DNA from: Crossiella sp. CA-258035
Lineage (GTDB): Bacteria > Actinomycetota > Actinomycetes > Mycobacteriales > Pseudonocardiaceae
Assembly: GCF_030064675.1 (NCBI RefSeq)
Contig: NZ_CP116413.1
Span: forward strand, 9,081,501-9,145,500
Length of the DNA stretch: 64,000 nt
Direction of reading: 5' to 3'
How positions within the stretch are numbered: the first letter of the stretch is position 1; the number at the start of each line of letters is the position of its first letter. Below are positions 1-9,800 of this stretch, one piece after another. Under the pieces are notes generated by a model. It saw only the letters and a program-made list of their open reading frames with translations. It was not told where the DNA came from and did no database searches. The position numbers were made by a program, and so were the translations under genes.

Positions 1-1401
1 GAACTGGACCGCAACAAGATCAGCGCGGCGGCGATCCGCAAGAACGGCTACACGATCACCACCACGATCGACAAGAAGGCCCAGGAGTCCGCCGAGGCCG
101 CCGTGCAGAAGGTGGTCTTCGCCAAGGGCCAGCCGGAGAACCTGCGCTCGGCCCTGGTCGCCACCGACCCGAAGACCGGCGGCATCCTGGCCTACTACGG
201 CAGCAGGGACGGCAAGGGCTTCGACTACGCCAAGGCCTCCCAGCCGCCGGGCTCCTCGTTCAAGGCCTTCGTGGTCGCGGCGGCGCTGGAGAAGGAGATC
301 GGCCTCGGCTCGACCTTCGACAGCAGCTCGCCGCGGACCTTCTCCGCCAGCAGGGGCTCGCCCGGCTACACCGTGACCAACGCCAGCCGCGGCGGATACC
401 CGTGCACCATGTGCTCGATCCGGGAGATGACGCAGTACTCGGTCAACACCGCCTTCGTCGACCTCGCCCTGAAGGTGGGCACGAAGTCGGTGGCCAACGC
501 CGCGATCGAGGCCGGGATCCCGTCTGAGATCAACGACAAGCCGAGCCTCGGCCTCGGCAGCGGCGCCTCCCCGATGGCGGGTATCGCGCTGGGTAGCTAT
601 GAAGTGCGGACCATGGACATGTCCGCGGCGTACGCGACCTTCGCCAACGACGGCATGAAGTTCGAGCAGCACTTCGTGGCCAAGGTGACCGACTCCGCGG
701 GCAACGTGAAGTACCAGTTCGACAAGGCCGCCAAGCCCGCCTTCGACCAGTCGAACAGCCAGCGCAACACCGACATCGCGCGCAACGTGACCGAGGCGCT
801 CAAGCCGGTGGCCAAGTACTCCACCGTGCCGCTCGACAACGACCGGCCCTCGGCCGCCAAGACCGGCACCCACCAGTACGAGAAGGAGAAGGGCAGCCCG
901 CACAACTCCCGTGCATGGATGGTGGGCTACACCCCGTCGATCTCCACCGCGGTCTGGGTGGGCACCGACAAGAACGAGATCCTCAAGGGCAAGTGGAACG
1001 CCGGCAGGCTGCAGTCCGCGCCGAAGGACATGTACGGCAAGGACGAGCCGGGCTGGGTGTGGAAGGAGTTCATGGACGCCTACCTCAACGGCACCAAGGT
1101 CGAAACCTTCCCGGCCGCCAAGCCGATCGGCCAGTTCGAGGCGCCGGCGACCACCACCAGCGCCGCCTCGACCAGCTCGACCCCCACGAGCTCCTCGGCC
1201 CCGCCGACCAGCAGCAGCGAGCAGCCGACCAGCTCCAAGCAGACCACCAGCAACCCGAACCCCACCTGCGGGGTCTGGCCGTGGCCGAGCTGCAAGCCGA
1301 CCACCACGCCGACCAAGCCGTCCAGGACCACCGGGGAGGACCCGCCCGGTGGTGGTGACCCGCCCGGCCGCGGCCGGGGCGGCGGCAACGGCGAAGGATG
1401 A
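1..1401 (+). CDS. ponA: Class A penicillin-binding protein, 3' part (PonA-like)
   Basis: The reading frame is open from base 1, so the gene starts outside the window and its glycosyltransferase half is missing here. The visible part is a transpeptidase domain that cross-links peptidoglycan outside the membrane. It carries the SxxK motif (SSFK, near 256-267), the SxN motif (SVN, near 439) and KTG (near 862). The last ~90 residues are a Thr/Ser/Pro-rich tail with a short Cys-Trp-Pro segment, ending in a Gly/Arg/Pro-rich stretch, as in many actinobacterial PBP1 proteins. A strong intrinsic terminator follows directly. A GT87 gene and rpsF lie downstream, as with mycobacterial ponA1, but about 10 kb of other genes separate them here. 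Function is clear; the symbol rests on synteny. Confidence 0.93.
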   Translation, partial: ELDRNKISAAAIRKNGYTITTTIDKKAQESAEAAVQKVVFAKGQPENLRSALVATDPKTGGILAYYGSRDGKGFDYAKASQPPGSSFKAFVVAAALEKEIGLGSTFDSSSPRTFSASRGSPGYTVTNASRGGYPCTMCSIREMTQYSVNTAFVDLALKVGTKSVANAAIEAGIPSEINDKPSLGLGSGASPMAGIALGSYEVRTMDMSAAYATFANDGMKFEQHFVAKVTDSAGNVKYQFDKAAKPAFDQSNSQRNTDIARNVTEALKPVAKYSTVPLDNDRPSAAKTGTHQYEKEKGSPHNSRAWMVGYTPSISTAVWVGTDKNEILKGKWNAGRLQSAPKDMYGKDEPGWVWKEFMDAYLNGTKVETFPAAKPIGQFEAPATTTSAASTSSTPTSSSAPPTSSSEQPTSSKQTTSNPNPTCGVWPWPSCKPTTTPTKPSRTTGEDPPGGGDPPGRGRGGGNGEG

Positions 1402-1403
1402 CA

Positions 1404-1444
1404 ATGCGGGGCAGGTGGCTGAACACCTGCCCCGCATCATTTTT
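1404..1444 (+). terminator. Intrinsic terminator after the PBP gene
   Basis: A perfect 14-bp stem (1404-1417 with 1424-1437) with a 6-nt loop is followed by five T (1440-1444). It begins 2 nt after the PBP stop codon. It lies between convergent genes, so it may also stop transcription of the leftward lipoprotein gene, although only the + strand has a T run. Confidence 0.9.
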
Positions 1445-1461
1445 GGTCCGGCTCGGCCGCT

Positions 1462-2355
1462 CTACTTGGCCCCGGTGATGACCTCGGCCGCCTTGCTCAA
1501 CTGCTTCTGAACGCTGTGCTGGTGCTGGCGCAACGCGTCGGCGGACCGTTCGATGGCCTGCTTCTCGTACGCCAGCCGGACCGCAGCCCAAATGCCGGTG
1601 ACGTTGAACCGGTCGCGGCAGGCCACGTCGGCAACCGCAGCCGCACGCTCGGCCGCGGAAGCTGTCTCGCCCGCGAATGCCGGATCATCGTTGGGTCCCC
1701 ACGGATCGCGGTAGTCGTACCCGGATTCAGACATGCATTGACGCCAGCTCCCGAACGCGGCCTTCAGCCTGCTGTCCGCTTCCACCTGCTTTCCCACGTC
1801 CTGAGTCAGGCGGGTCACGAAGTTCTCGCTGCCCGGCGCCGCACCAGGCCGGTCCGGCCGCCCAAGGCTCCGCCTGGCCTCACCGTGGCACCCTCCCGGC
1901 GGAACCGCGATGCCCGCATGGCTTTGCTGCCCCCGACCGGTCAGCACGGCCACCAACTCAGGCAGCATTTCACCCGCTTTCGCCTTGGCCTCATCTGCCA
2001 GCTTCACTTGTGCTCGCGCCACCGGGTTCTTGTATCCGGTGCTGGCCGCATCCTCAGCGTTCACCAACCCGAAGGGCCGATCGTGCTGCGCGCCCACCGG
2101 TGGGGTGGTGATGGGGTAGTCGAAGCCGAACCGTTTGGCACAGTCGCGGATCAGGATGTCCTGAGCCCGGCCGAGCTTGTCCTTCTGATCCGGGGAGAAC
2201 TGGTGGGCCTCCAGAGGCAGCGTGATGTCGCTGTCCTTGCGGACAGCCGGCGTCGGACCCAGGTCCGGTTCGCGATGTGACTGCGGGGCGGTTGCAGCGC
2301 ACCCGGCGATGGCAATGAGAACAAGCAGCACTGGCCACCAGGTTGTCCTGCTCAT
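1462..2355 (-). CDS. Secreted lipoprotein of unknown function
   Basis: 297 residues. The N-terminus is a lipoprotein signal (Trp/Leu/Ile-rich core ending AIAGC), so the mature protein should be anchored to the membrane outer face through Cys19. The body is mainly helical and charged, with isolated Cys residues and a segment of the type 'W-x-x-CMxxxGYxY' (around residue 205) that recurs in many uncharacterised actinobacterial lipoproteins. The ATG has GAGGA upstream at good spacing. It is the last gene of a leftward run of four genes for exported proteins (6225 to 1462). I do not recognise a family with an assigned function. Confidence 0.7.
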   Translation of the reverse strand: MSRTTWWPVLLVLIAIAGCAATAPQSHREPDLGPTPAVRKDSDITLPLEAHQFSPDQKDKLGRAQDILIRDCAKRFGFDYPITTPPVGAQHDRPFGLVNAEDAASTGYKNPVARAQVKLADEAKAKAGEMLPELVAVLTGRGQQSHAGIAVPPGGCHGEARRSLGRPDRPGAAPGSENFVTRLTQDVGKQVEADSRLKAAFGSWRQCMSESGYDYRDPWGPNDDPAFAGETASAAERAAAVADVACRDRFNVTGIWAAVRLAYEKQAIERSADALRQHQHSVQKQLSKAAEVITGAK

Positions 2356-2425
2356 GGCTTCCTCACCTCGACGGGGGCGGAGCCGCTGAGAGGCGGCTCC
2401 GCCGTCGGATCTGACCGGGATCAGC

Positions 2426-2806
2426 TCAGCAACGCACCCACTGGTGGGAACTCGCCTTGTCGTTGTGTTCGTCGCCTACCCAGTCCGACTTCATGTGATC
2501 GCCGTATGCCTCCCACATGCGGACGCTGTAGTTGGCGTGCATGAAGGAGACCAGGCAACGGATAGGACCAGTCCCGTTGTTCGTCCACGAACTGGCCATG
2601 TCGTTGCAGGAGAATCCGTTGAGGCTCGTCTGGCCGAGGTAGTTCGGCACGGAGCCCTTCCAGACGCAGGCTTCGCCGTTGTAGTCCCTGTGTTCATGGA
2701 TGCAGTAGGTTCCCGTGATGATGCAGCGAGCCTCAGCCGGGGCGGGCGGCAACGCGAAGAACCCGAAACTCACCAGCATCAATGCGATTGCCAGAAATCT
2801 TTTCAC
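2426..2806 (-). CDS. Secreted peptidase-inhibitor I36-like (beta/gamma-crystallin-type) protein
   Basis: 126 residues from the GTG at 2806, chosen because GAAGGAG sits 5 nt upstream and a signal peptide follows immediately (KRFLAIALMLVSFGFF then a Pro/Ala cleavage region). The mature domain has the pattern of the I36 family of small secreted Streptomyces-type metalloprotease inhibitors: a Cys-rich start, 'DYNGEACVW', an Asn-Asp-'ASSW' motif, 'NNGTGPIRC' and 'HANY'. Six Cys suggest disulfides. The neighbours are two exported proteins on the same strand. Inhibitor activity is inferred from family resemblance only. A structural crystallin-like role is equally possible. Confidence 0.65.
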   Translation of the reverse strand: MKRFLAIALMLVSFGFFALPPAPAEARCIITGTYCIHEHRDYNGEACVWKGSVPNYLGQTSLNGFSCNDMASSWTNNGTGPIRCLVSFMHANYSVRMWEAYGDHMKSDWVGDEHNDKASSHQWVRC

Positions 2807-2891
2807 CGTCACTCCTTCGTTCCACTTCCCGGCGGCCGGAAACCACCGAAGATGAGGGGCAGCGGACAGTCGGCTGCTCAAGCCGATTCAC

Positions 2892-5687
2892 CTACACAGG
2901 TTCGAAGGCCAGCGCATCGAAGGCGACGTCCGCCGTGCCATTCGCACCGGCGACAAGATTGCTCAGCACCACGTTGGCACCGGTGTAGAGGGTGAACTCC
3001 CCCAGATCAAGCCAAGAATTGGTGCCGTTGGCCCGTTGCTCGAAGGTTACCGACCGCTGCCCCTGATGAGTCGCCTTGTCGTCGACACCGAGATTGATCA
3101 CGTATGTCACACGCTCATCGGCACCGTGCGTCGGCACATGTGCCCGAATCTTGTACTTCTTCCCCTTGGGCGCATAGGGCAGATCGGGAGTCCAGGCGCC
3201 CACGACCTCGAACGGACGATTGATTGGAATGTTGCCCGGGTCCTTGGCGCTGTCCCGGCTGTGCGTGAACCACATGTGTCCCATGTAGCCCGCCCCGAAG
3301 GAGTGCAAGTCAATCTGGGAGAAGTAGGCGGTGGGGCTCAACCCACCGCCAGTGCGAAGCACGAACTTCCCCCCTCTTGGCGCGCCGGCACAACCTCGGA
3401 CGTTGACACTGGAGTCCGGGATGTCATCTACCACGATCGTTCCGGGAGGCCCGAGCGGTGCACAGTTCGGCTGGTACTGCGGTGTCATGGCCGGCTCAGC
3501 CGATCCGGCCCCGTACGTGAGCACCTCGGTCGCGCAGTGCCTTTCGCAATCCGTCCAGTTGGGTTTTCCGTACCACCAGCAGGCCGAACTCTCCGCAGGA
3601 CACGGGTTGACCAGGTTGTTCGGATCGCAGTTGTTCACGTTCGGCGCGCAGAACTGGGTGTGCACCGGATCCGCAATCGCCGGATTGGGACCGCTCATCC
3701 CGAGCCGGGGCTTGGGATATGAAGGTTTGCCGAAGTAGGTCAGCTGCGGCCGTTCCGCCCAGCCCATGATCTTCTCCGGGTAGGGCCACTTCGAGGGCTT
3801 CTCCGCATCCGCGTAACTGGCCCGGAGGAACAGGACCCGATCAGCTGGGTACCGCGGGTTGGCCGGGTTGTTGAACCAGCCCACGCCCCAGTGTCCGGAG
3901 CCCTGCGGGTAGAAGCCGCTGTTGTAAGTCCATACGGCGAGGAACCAATTCTCCACGTAGGCGGCGCCGCCGTTGTTGGGCACCATGCCCGCGTTGGCCA
4001 GTTCGTTCCACTTGTGCACCAGTGTCTGGAGGCCGGCAGCGATGTTCGCCGCGTAGTCGATGCCGATCGCCGCCTGCTGCACCGCGGTGAACTTCGTCTG
4101 TCCGACACGCATTCCATCAGTCATCTGACTGATCCCGTACCCGCAGTCGGCGTCCTGGTAGTGGATGAAAGTCGGCACGTCCTTGTTGCCGTAGTAGTCA
4201 CCAACCAGCGGATTACCGCCATCGCCTGGCCGTGCGTGCCAGGTCGCCTGCCGGAAGTTGGACTCCTGGGCGAGCACGGCGAGGAACACCTGAGCGGGCA
4301 CCTGGCCGCCGCCGACCAGAGGTGGCAGCGGGAACAGTCCCTGTGGGGTGTAGGCGGGAAGGCCGCTCTTGAGGTAGTTGGCGGGGCGCTGCACGGTCAA
4401 CTGCCCCTTCACCGCCTGGTTGACCGCCCACTCCACCATCGGCGCGGTGGGCTGGAGCACCTGCCTCTTGAGATCGTTGCGGAGCACCGCACAGGTAGGA
4501 GTGCTGATGCTGGTGGGTGGGTCGACCCGTTCGCCGGCCGCCCCAGGGACTGGGCGTGCCGGTTGGAGGGTCACGTCGAGGCGCGGCGCTGATGTGACCC
4601 TGAACGTACCGCTGCTGTGCTGCCGACTGCTGGTCGCTTGAACGGACACCCGGATGTCACTGCTGTCCGGCGGCGCGGTCGCGCTCGTGTGCAGAGCCAC
4701 CGTCCGGTCGGCGACCAGCTCGGTCGCGACGAGGTGCCCGTCACCCGAGACGGCGGCCACGGGCCGATCGCCGTCCATACCGATCAGGTCCGGTGTTCTG
4801 GCGATGCCCTGCACCGCTCCGACAAGCGCGTTTCTCCCGCCGCGCAACGGAAAGAGCTGCAGCCTGCCGACCGGCGCGTCGCCGAGCCTGGTCAGCTGAC
4901 CATTACCGAGCCGATGAGCCACCGTCCGGTCTCCGTGTACGGTGAGCAGGTCAATCGCACCGGAGGCGGTAGCCGAGGTGGACAGCGGTCGGCCCCCGGT
5001 TCTGGCCACTTCGCTCAGTGCGCCTGAGTCAGCGACCCGAACCAGCGCTGGACCCCGCATCGCGTGCAGTTCGCCACTGGCGACTACCGGCGCGGTCACC
5101 TGGGCTTTCACCCGGATCGACTTGGTGATCCTTCCCGTTATCGCATCCACCCTCAACAAATCGGTCTGCTGCTCGTCGGCACCGATCGACCGGGTCAGAA
5201 CCACCTCATCACCGGGCCCACAGGCAGGCGAGAAGTAGTTCAGCGCGACGTCCGTGGCCAATTGCCGAGCCTGACCCGTTGAGGTGTCCACAACCGCCGC
5301 ATACGCGCCAGACTGCAGCACTTCCTGACGGTTGGCCGAGGACGACGAGGCGTACACGGCCACCGCATATCGTCCTGAGCCAGTGACGCAGCTGTATCCG
5401 GTCCATGGGCTGCCGCTCGAAGCAGACCCAGCCAAAGTAGCCAGAGTCGCCCATTTGAAGGCGTCTTTTTCCTTCGCGATGAACAGGTGAAAGCCTGAGG
5501 TCGTCCCGGCACCGGTCACCAACGAGTCGGCTGAAGTCCGCCAGTTCGGACCGAGCTGCTGATCGGGCCGATCGAGTTGAGCCTGCGTTGGCGCGGCCGC
5601 AGGACCACCCGCAGCTGGTGATGCCGCGACGGCGGTACCACCGATCAACGACAGGATCGTGACGCTTGCTACAGAAAGTCTTCGCAC
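2892..5687 (-). CDS. Secreted multidomain protein: propeller-like, lytic transglycosylase-like, golvesin-like domains
   Basis: 931 residues from the GTG at 5687, which follows AGGAGAGG and begins an Arg-Arg signal peptide (VRRLSVASV...). An upstream in-frame TTG at 5714 is less likely. Residues ~45-370 look like a repeated beta-propeller ('GPNWRTSADSL', repeated Val/Asp/Gly strands). Residues ~465-600 carry a goose-lysozyme/SLT-like signature: a candidate catalytic Glu in 'LAQESN' (~473) and 'CGYGISQMTDGM' (~516). Residues ~750-931 match the golvesin/xanthan-lyase C-terminal carbohydrate-binding type ('VVDDIPD', 'YVINLG', final 'VAFDALAF'). It is paralogous to the divergent 1328-residue protein at 6847 but lacks the SGNH domain. 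Cleavage of peptidoglycan or a related polymer is inferred. Confidence 0.7.
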   Translation of the reverse strand: MRRLSVASVTILSLIGGTAVAASPAAGGPAAAPTQAQLDRPDQQLGPNWRTSADSLVTGAGTTSGFHLFIAKEKDAFKWATLATLAGSASSGSPWTGYSCVTGSGRYAVAVYASSSSANRQEVLQSGAYAAVVDTSTGQARQLATDVALNYFSPACGPGDEVVLTRSIGADEQQTDLLRVDAITGRITKSIRVKAQVTAPVVASGELHAMRGPALVRVADSGALSEVARTGGRPLSTSATASGAIDLLTVHGDRTVAHRLGNGQLTRLGDAPVGRLQLFPLRGGRNALVGAVQGIARTPDLIGMDGDRPVAAVSGDGHLVATELVADRTVALHTSATAPPDSSDIRVSVQATSSRQHSSGTFRVTSAPRLDVTLQPARPVPGAAGERVDPPTSISTPTCAVLRNDLKRQVLQPTAPMVEWAVNQAVKGQLTVQRPANYLKSGLPAYTPQGLFPLPPLVGGGQVPAQVFLAVLAQESNFRQATWHARPGDGGNPLVGDYYGNKDVPTFIHYQDADCGYGISQMTDGMRVGQTKFTAVQQAAIGIDYAANIAAGLQTLVHKWNELANAGMVPNNGGAAYVENWFLAVWTYNSGFYPQGSGHWGVGWFNNPANPRYPADRVLFLRASYADAEKPSKWPYPEKIMGWAERPQLTYFGKPSYPKPRLGMSGPNPAIADPVHTQFCAPNVNNCDPNNLVNPCPAESSACWWYGKPNWTDCERHCATEVLTYGAGSAEPAMTPQYQPNCAPLGPPGTIVVDDIPDSSVNVRGCAGAPRGGKFVLRTGGGLSPTAYFSQIDLHSFGAGYMGHMWFTHSRDSAKDPGNIPINRPFEVVGAWTPDLPYAPKGKKYKIRAHVPTHGADERVTYVINLGVDDKATHQGQRSVTFEQRANGTNSWLDLGEFTLYTGANVVLSNLVAGANGTADVAFDALAFEPV

Positions 5688-5721
5688 GCTCAGCAATTCC
5701 TCTCCTGACCTCAAGCGGAAA

Positions 5722-6225
5722 CTAATGCCAGCCAGTGCACGAGAACAAACCTTCCGAGCCGCTTGGCAAACCGGTTTGATCGTGGTCCTGAGGCTCCTGC
5801 CTACCGTCCTCTGGAATCGACCAACAGGACCGAATCGAGTCGTTCCAGGTCACCATAGGAGTCCAGTTAGGACCCGCCTGAATGGTTGTCCAGTATCTTT
5901 TTGTCACACCGCCGAATTGCGGCTGATGATAGACCGTCAGGAACATCCTGTAGGTAACCGGGTCAAGCCTGTCGTACTCCGCCCAAGCCGCCTGACAGGA
6001 CGGGGAGTAGTAGACGTCACCTACAAACAAGAATCTTTTATCAGCAACGCATCCCATTTGCCTGGGATCTTTTCCGGTACACGAGTCCCCTCGACAGCCC
6101 GGCGCAGCGACAGCCTGATCGCGCCCAGATTCCGACAACTGAGATGCCGACGCAGGAAATCCGAGTGAAAGCACGAAAATCCCGGACAGCACGAACAGAA
6201 AAATTCTTCGCAGTTTCCTGCTCAT
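5722..6225 (-). CDS. Secreted DUF2690-family protein
   Basis: 167 residues from the ATG at 6225, placed 4 nt after ACGGAGG and followed by a clear signal peptide (MSRKLRRIFLFVLSGIF, cleavage near ASA). The mature part starts with the DUF2690 pattern C-x3-C-x-G-x-D-P-x4-C, then 'YYSPSCQAAWAEYDR', typical of this actinobacterial secreted family of unknown function. A Trp-rich tail follows. It is first in the leftward operon, 34 bp before the multidomain gene. Base composition is visibly poorer in GC than the core genes (many AAT, AAA, TTT), consistent with acquisition by transfer. Confidence 0.7.
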   Translation of the reverse strand: MSRKLRRIFLFVLSGIFVLSLGFPASASQLSESGRDQAVAAPGCRGDSCTGKDPRQMGCVADKRFLFVGDVYYSPSCQAAWAEYDRLDPVTYRMFLTVYHQPQFGGVTKRYWTTIQAGPNWTPMVTWNDSIRSCWSIPEDGRQEPQDHDQTGLPSGSEGLFSCTGWH

Positions 6226-6846
6226 CCAACCTCCGTAGAAAACAACCAACCAGCAGCAATGGCGCTTACCCGGCTCGAACTTCAGGGCCGGTCAGATCTG
6301 CAAACCCCGCTCAAGCGAAGGCACGCCCACTGAGTAGCTCATGCCGAACTCTATTGAGCGCCCAGCGTGAGAATTCTGGCTCAGCCGTCAAAATCACAGC
6401 ATGACGGCATGCCGGAACACATTGACGGCGCAACGCGCTGATCGCGAGCTCAACGCTCGAAGACCGCTACACCTGCTTCGACCACCGGAATAGAGCCCGC
6501 AACAAGGCTCGACAAAGAACGTTCGAAGACAGGAATGATGATATCGCCCCTCCCCCGCACCCCCGTGCTTCATGATCGCCTTTTCAGGCGTCATGACCCC
6601 TGATCGGACCCTAGGACCTAGGTCACGAAACTGTCAACTACTCCATTCGAGCGTCAGGATTGTCGATCATGATGGAGTGATCTGCATCACGTAGCAAATC
6701 GGGTGGATGCCATCTCTGCCAAGCTGCGTCAGCTCGGGTTTCACCCGAGGCAAACAGGGGGCTCCACTTACACAATCACACTCCGTAATGGCTCCTCCAT
6801 ACGGAGGAATAGTGCTGCTCGAAAACAGCCGAATTGGGGAGGATTT
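6226..6846. other. Divergent intergenic region with dyad symmetries
   Basis: About 620 bp without a convincing gene separates two divergent operons for exported proteins. The GTG at 6703 opens the frame of the rightward gene but has no ribosome site, so I leave 6703-6846 non-coding. A near-perfect inverted repeat lies at 6570-6580/6587-6596 (TCATGATCGCC / GGCGTCATGA), and a quasi-palindrome made of two CCTAGG units at about 6606-6623. The segment is richer in A/T than its surroundings. These are plausible operators or promoters for both operons; no -35/-10 pair is clear enough to call. Confidence 0.5.
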
Positions 6847-9800
6847 GTGCTGTCAAACTGGCTAAGAAGGTCGCTCTACGCGACTATGCCAATCCTGCTG
6901 CTGGCATCGTCAGCGCAGGTAGCTGACGCCCGGCCGCTAGCGGTTCCGACCACGTCCTCCGCTTCGCCTCACGTTGCCAAGCAAGCCCGCGAGGTCGCGC
7001 CCGGTCGCCGAAACGAACTGCTCGGAGGTGGCTGGCAGCAGTCCGCCGATCGCGCATGGACGCTGGCAGGCGATGCGGACGGCTTGCACATCATGGTGGC
7101 CGAGGCCCGTGCCGGTTACGCATGGCGGACGGCGGCATCCCTGTCCGAGCCTGGCTTCGACACCGATCGGTGGCTGGGGAACGGCTGTGTCACCAGCTCA
7201 GGCAGGCGCCTGGTCGTGGTCTACGCTCCGCGGGCTTTCACCAACAAGGCGGAGCTGTTTGATCGCGGTGGATTCACCGCGATCGTGGACCTGGAGTCCG
7301 GCCAGGTGCGGAAGCTGCCACTACTGGCATCCCTCGCCTACTACAACCCGGGTTGCGGCGCAGGCGAGACCGCGGTGCTCACCCAGGACGGCACGGAGCA
7401 CAGCGGAAAGATCCGGTTGCTCCAGGTCGATGCTGCCCAGGGCGTGCTGAGCAAACCTGTGGACGTGCCGGGTCAGCTGACCTCGCCAGTGCCGACCAAG
7501 GACGGCATCGTGGCCGCGGACCGCGATGGCCTCGTCCGCGTGCTGCCGGACGGAAAACGGATGTTGTTGGCTCGCTCCGCTTCGACGCCTTTCCGCGTTC
7601 GTTCGGACGCTGAGGGTGGCGTGGTCTTCATGGACCGCGAGGGAGACAGGGCATTCGTTCGCCGGGCAGTTCCTGTTCCTGTTCCTGGACGTTCAGTGGG
7701 CCGCACCCGAACGGAAACCCTCGCGAGCGGACCGTTGACCGAACTTGGCCTGACTGGTTCCGCGGATGGCTCGGTGTTCATCACCGGCCGGACGGACACC
7801 GTCGCTCCGCTGCCCCGTGCGGTCCGTGTGTTGGCGGAGGCCAAGGACACAACGGTCTCCACGCTGGGCAAGCTCGCTCTGACCGGGATTGGCCGGACCG
7901 GCGGCGTCGACCCACGTTCGACGGAAGCGGTGGCCGTGACCGGTGAAATCCGGATCGAGGCCAAGGTTCAGGCGACGGGGAAGAGTCTGGAGTTCGCCGT
8001 GGACCCGGCCGATTCGGCTGGGCCGGACGCCGCCGGCAGGTCTCCTCATCCCAAACTCGCCAGCAGCACGCCGTTGCAGTCCCGCGCGACTGGTGATCCG
8101 GCCAACCCGGTCGAGGAGGAACGGTTCTGTTCGGTGCCGCGCAACGACGTCGCCAACCAGGCCATGCAGCCCAAACCACGGCAGGTGGAGTGGGCGGCGA
8201 ACCAGGCCGTGCGTAATAGCCTGCACGTGCTGCGCCCTGCCAACTGGAAGAACCTCGGCATGCCCGCCTACACCCCGCAGGGCCTGTTCCCGCCGATCTC
8301 ACTGGACGGTGGCGGCAACGTGCCAGCCCAGGTCTTCCTCGGCATCCTCGCCCAGGAGTCCAATCTCTGGCAGGCCGGGCGTTCCGCACTGCCCGGCGTG
8401 ACGGCCAACCCGTTGATCGGCAACTTCCACGGCCGCGACATCTACAACAAGAAGCCCAACGGCGAGCCGCTCACCGAGGATGACTGGGACATCGTCTGGG
8501 AAAGAGCGGACTGTGGCTATGGGGTCGCACAGGTCACTGACGGCATGCGGTTGAAGGGCAAGGAGAAGCGGGGCGAGACCGCGTTGCCGTACGCGCAACA
8601 GCGCGCCGTCGCGCTCGACTTCGCGGCCAATATCGCGGCCGGTCTGCGGATCCTGCAGGACAAGTGGAACCAGACCCGACGAGCCGGAATGATCATTCAC
8701 GAGGGCGAGCCCCAGTACCTTGAGAACTGGTTCTTCGCGATCTGGGCCTACAACTCGGGCCTCCACCCTGACCGTGGCGACGGAAGCCCCTGGGGCGTCG
8801 GCTGGGGCAACAACCCGGTCAACCCGAAGTACCCCGCCAACCGCTCGCCCTTCCTGGAGAACGGTTACGACGATGCCCGGGTGCCGAACCTGTGGCCGTA
8901 CCAGGAGAAGGTGCTTGGCTGGGCTGGACATCCCATCGAATCGGTCGAGTCTCCCGGCAAACTGATCGCCGGTTACCGCCAGGCATGGTGGGCGGGCGGT
9001 CCCACGGCGGGTGTGGCCAACCGGAAGGCGGTCAAGCCTCCGGTCAACCTCTTCTGTGACGACTCGAACTGGTGCAAGCCGGGCCAGAAGTTCACTCCGG
9101 ATGACCCAGGGGAGCCCGGCGATCCGGACAGCAATGTTCGAGGCGAGCTTGCCGGCCCCTGCGCGCACAAGAGCATCCGGGACAAGTACGACCTGAAGTG
9201 CTGGTACCACAAGCCAGCCAGCTGGAAGACCGACTGCGCCTCGGAGTGCGGCAACGAACTGCTGCGGTTCGATCCTGGCTACGCCTATCAGGAGGACGGC
9301 AACAGCTACCCACCTGTCTGCGACCGACGAGGTCTCCCTGAGAACGCCGCCATTGTCGATGACGTCCCGCACACCACGCCCAGCGTACGAAGTGACTGCG
9401 ACTCAACTGCGTGGAAGAGCGAGGGCAGCTTCGCACTCGAGTTCGCCGGGGACGGCAAGGGGATGTATCCGTCCAAAGTGGACCTCCACCAGATCGGCGC
9501 CGGCTTCGGCGGCCACTTCTGGTTCGGCCACACCAGGAAGCCCACCGATGAGGGCGGCAAGCTGCGGGTGTCCGGAACCTGGACACTGAACCGGCCGCTG
9601 CACAAGTGGGCTCGCGTGCTGATCCACCTTCCCGACCACGGGGCGCACACCCAGCAGGCGAAATATCTGATCGACCAAGGCAACGGCCGGTTCGACCATG
9701 CCCGATACCTCTCCCAGGGAGTGCTCGCCAACCGGTGGGTCTCGGCAGGCGTCTACAAGTTCGACGGCGTGCCCAGGGTGCGACTGAGCACCGAGACCAA

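Noticed and set aside
6703-6846. Extended N-terminus of the 1328-residue secreted protein from GTG 6703
   Set aside because: No Shine-Dalgarno at 6703, and it would put 48 residues before an otherwise normal signal peptide; GTG 6847 has GGGGAGGA just upstream.
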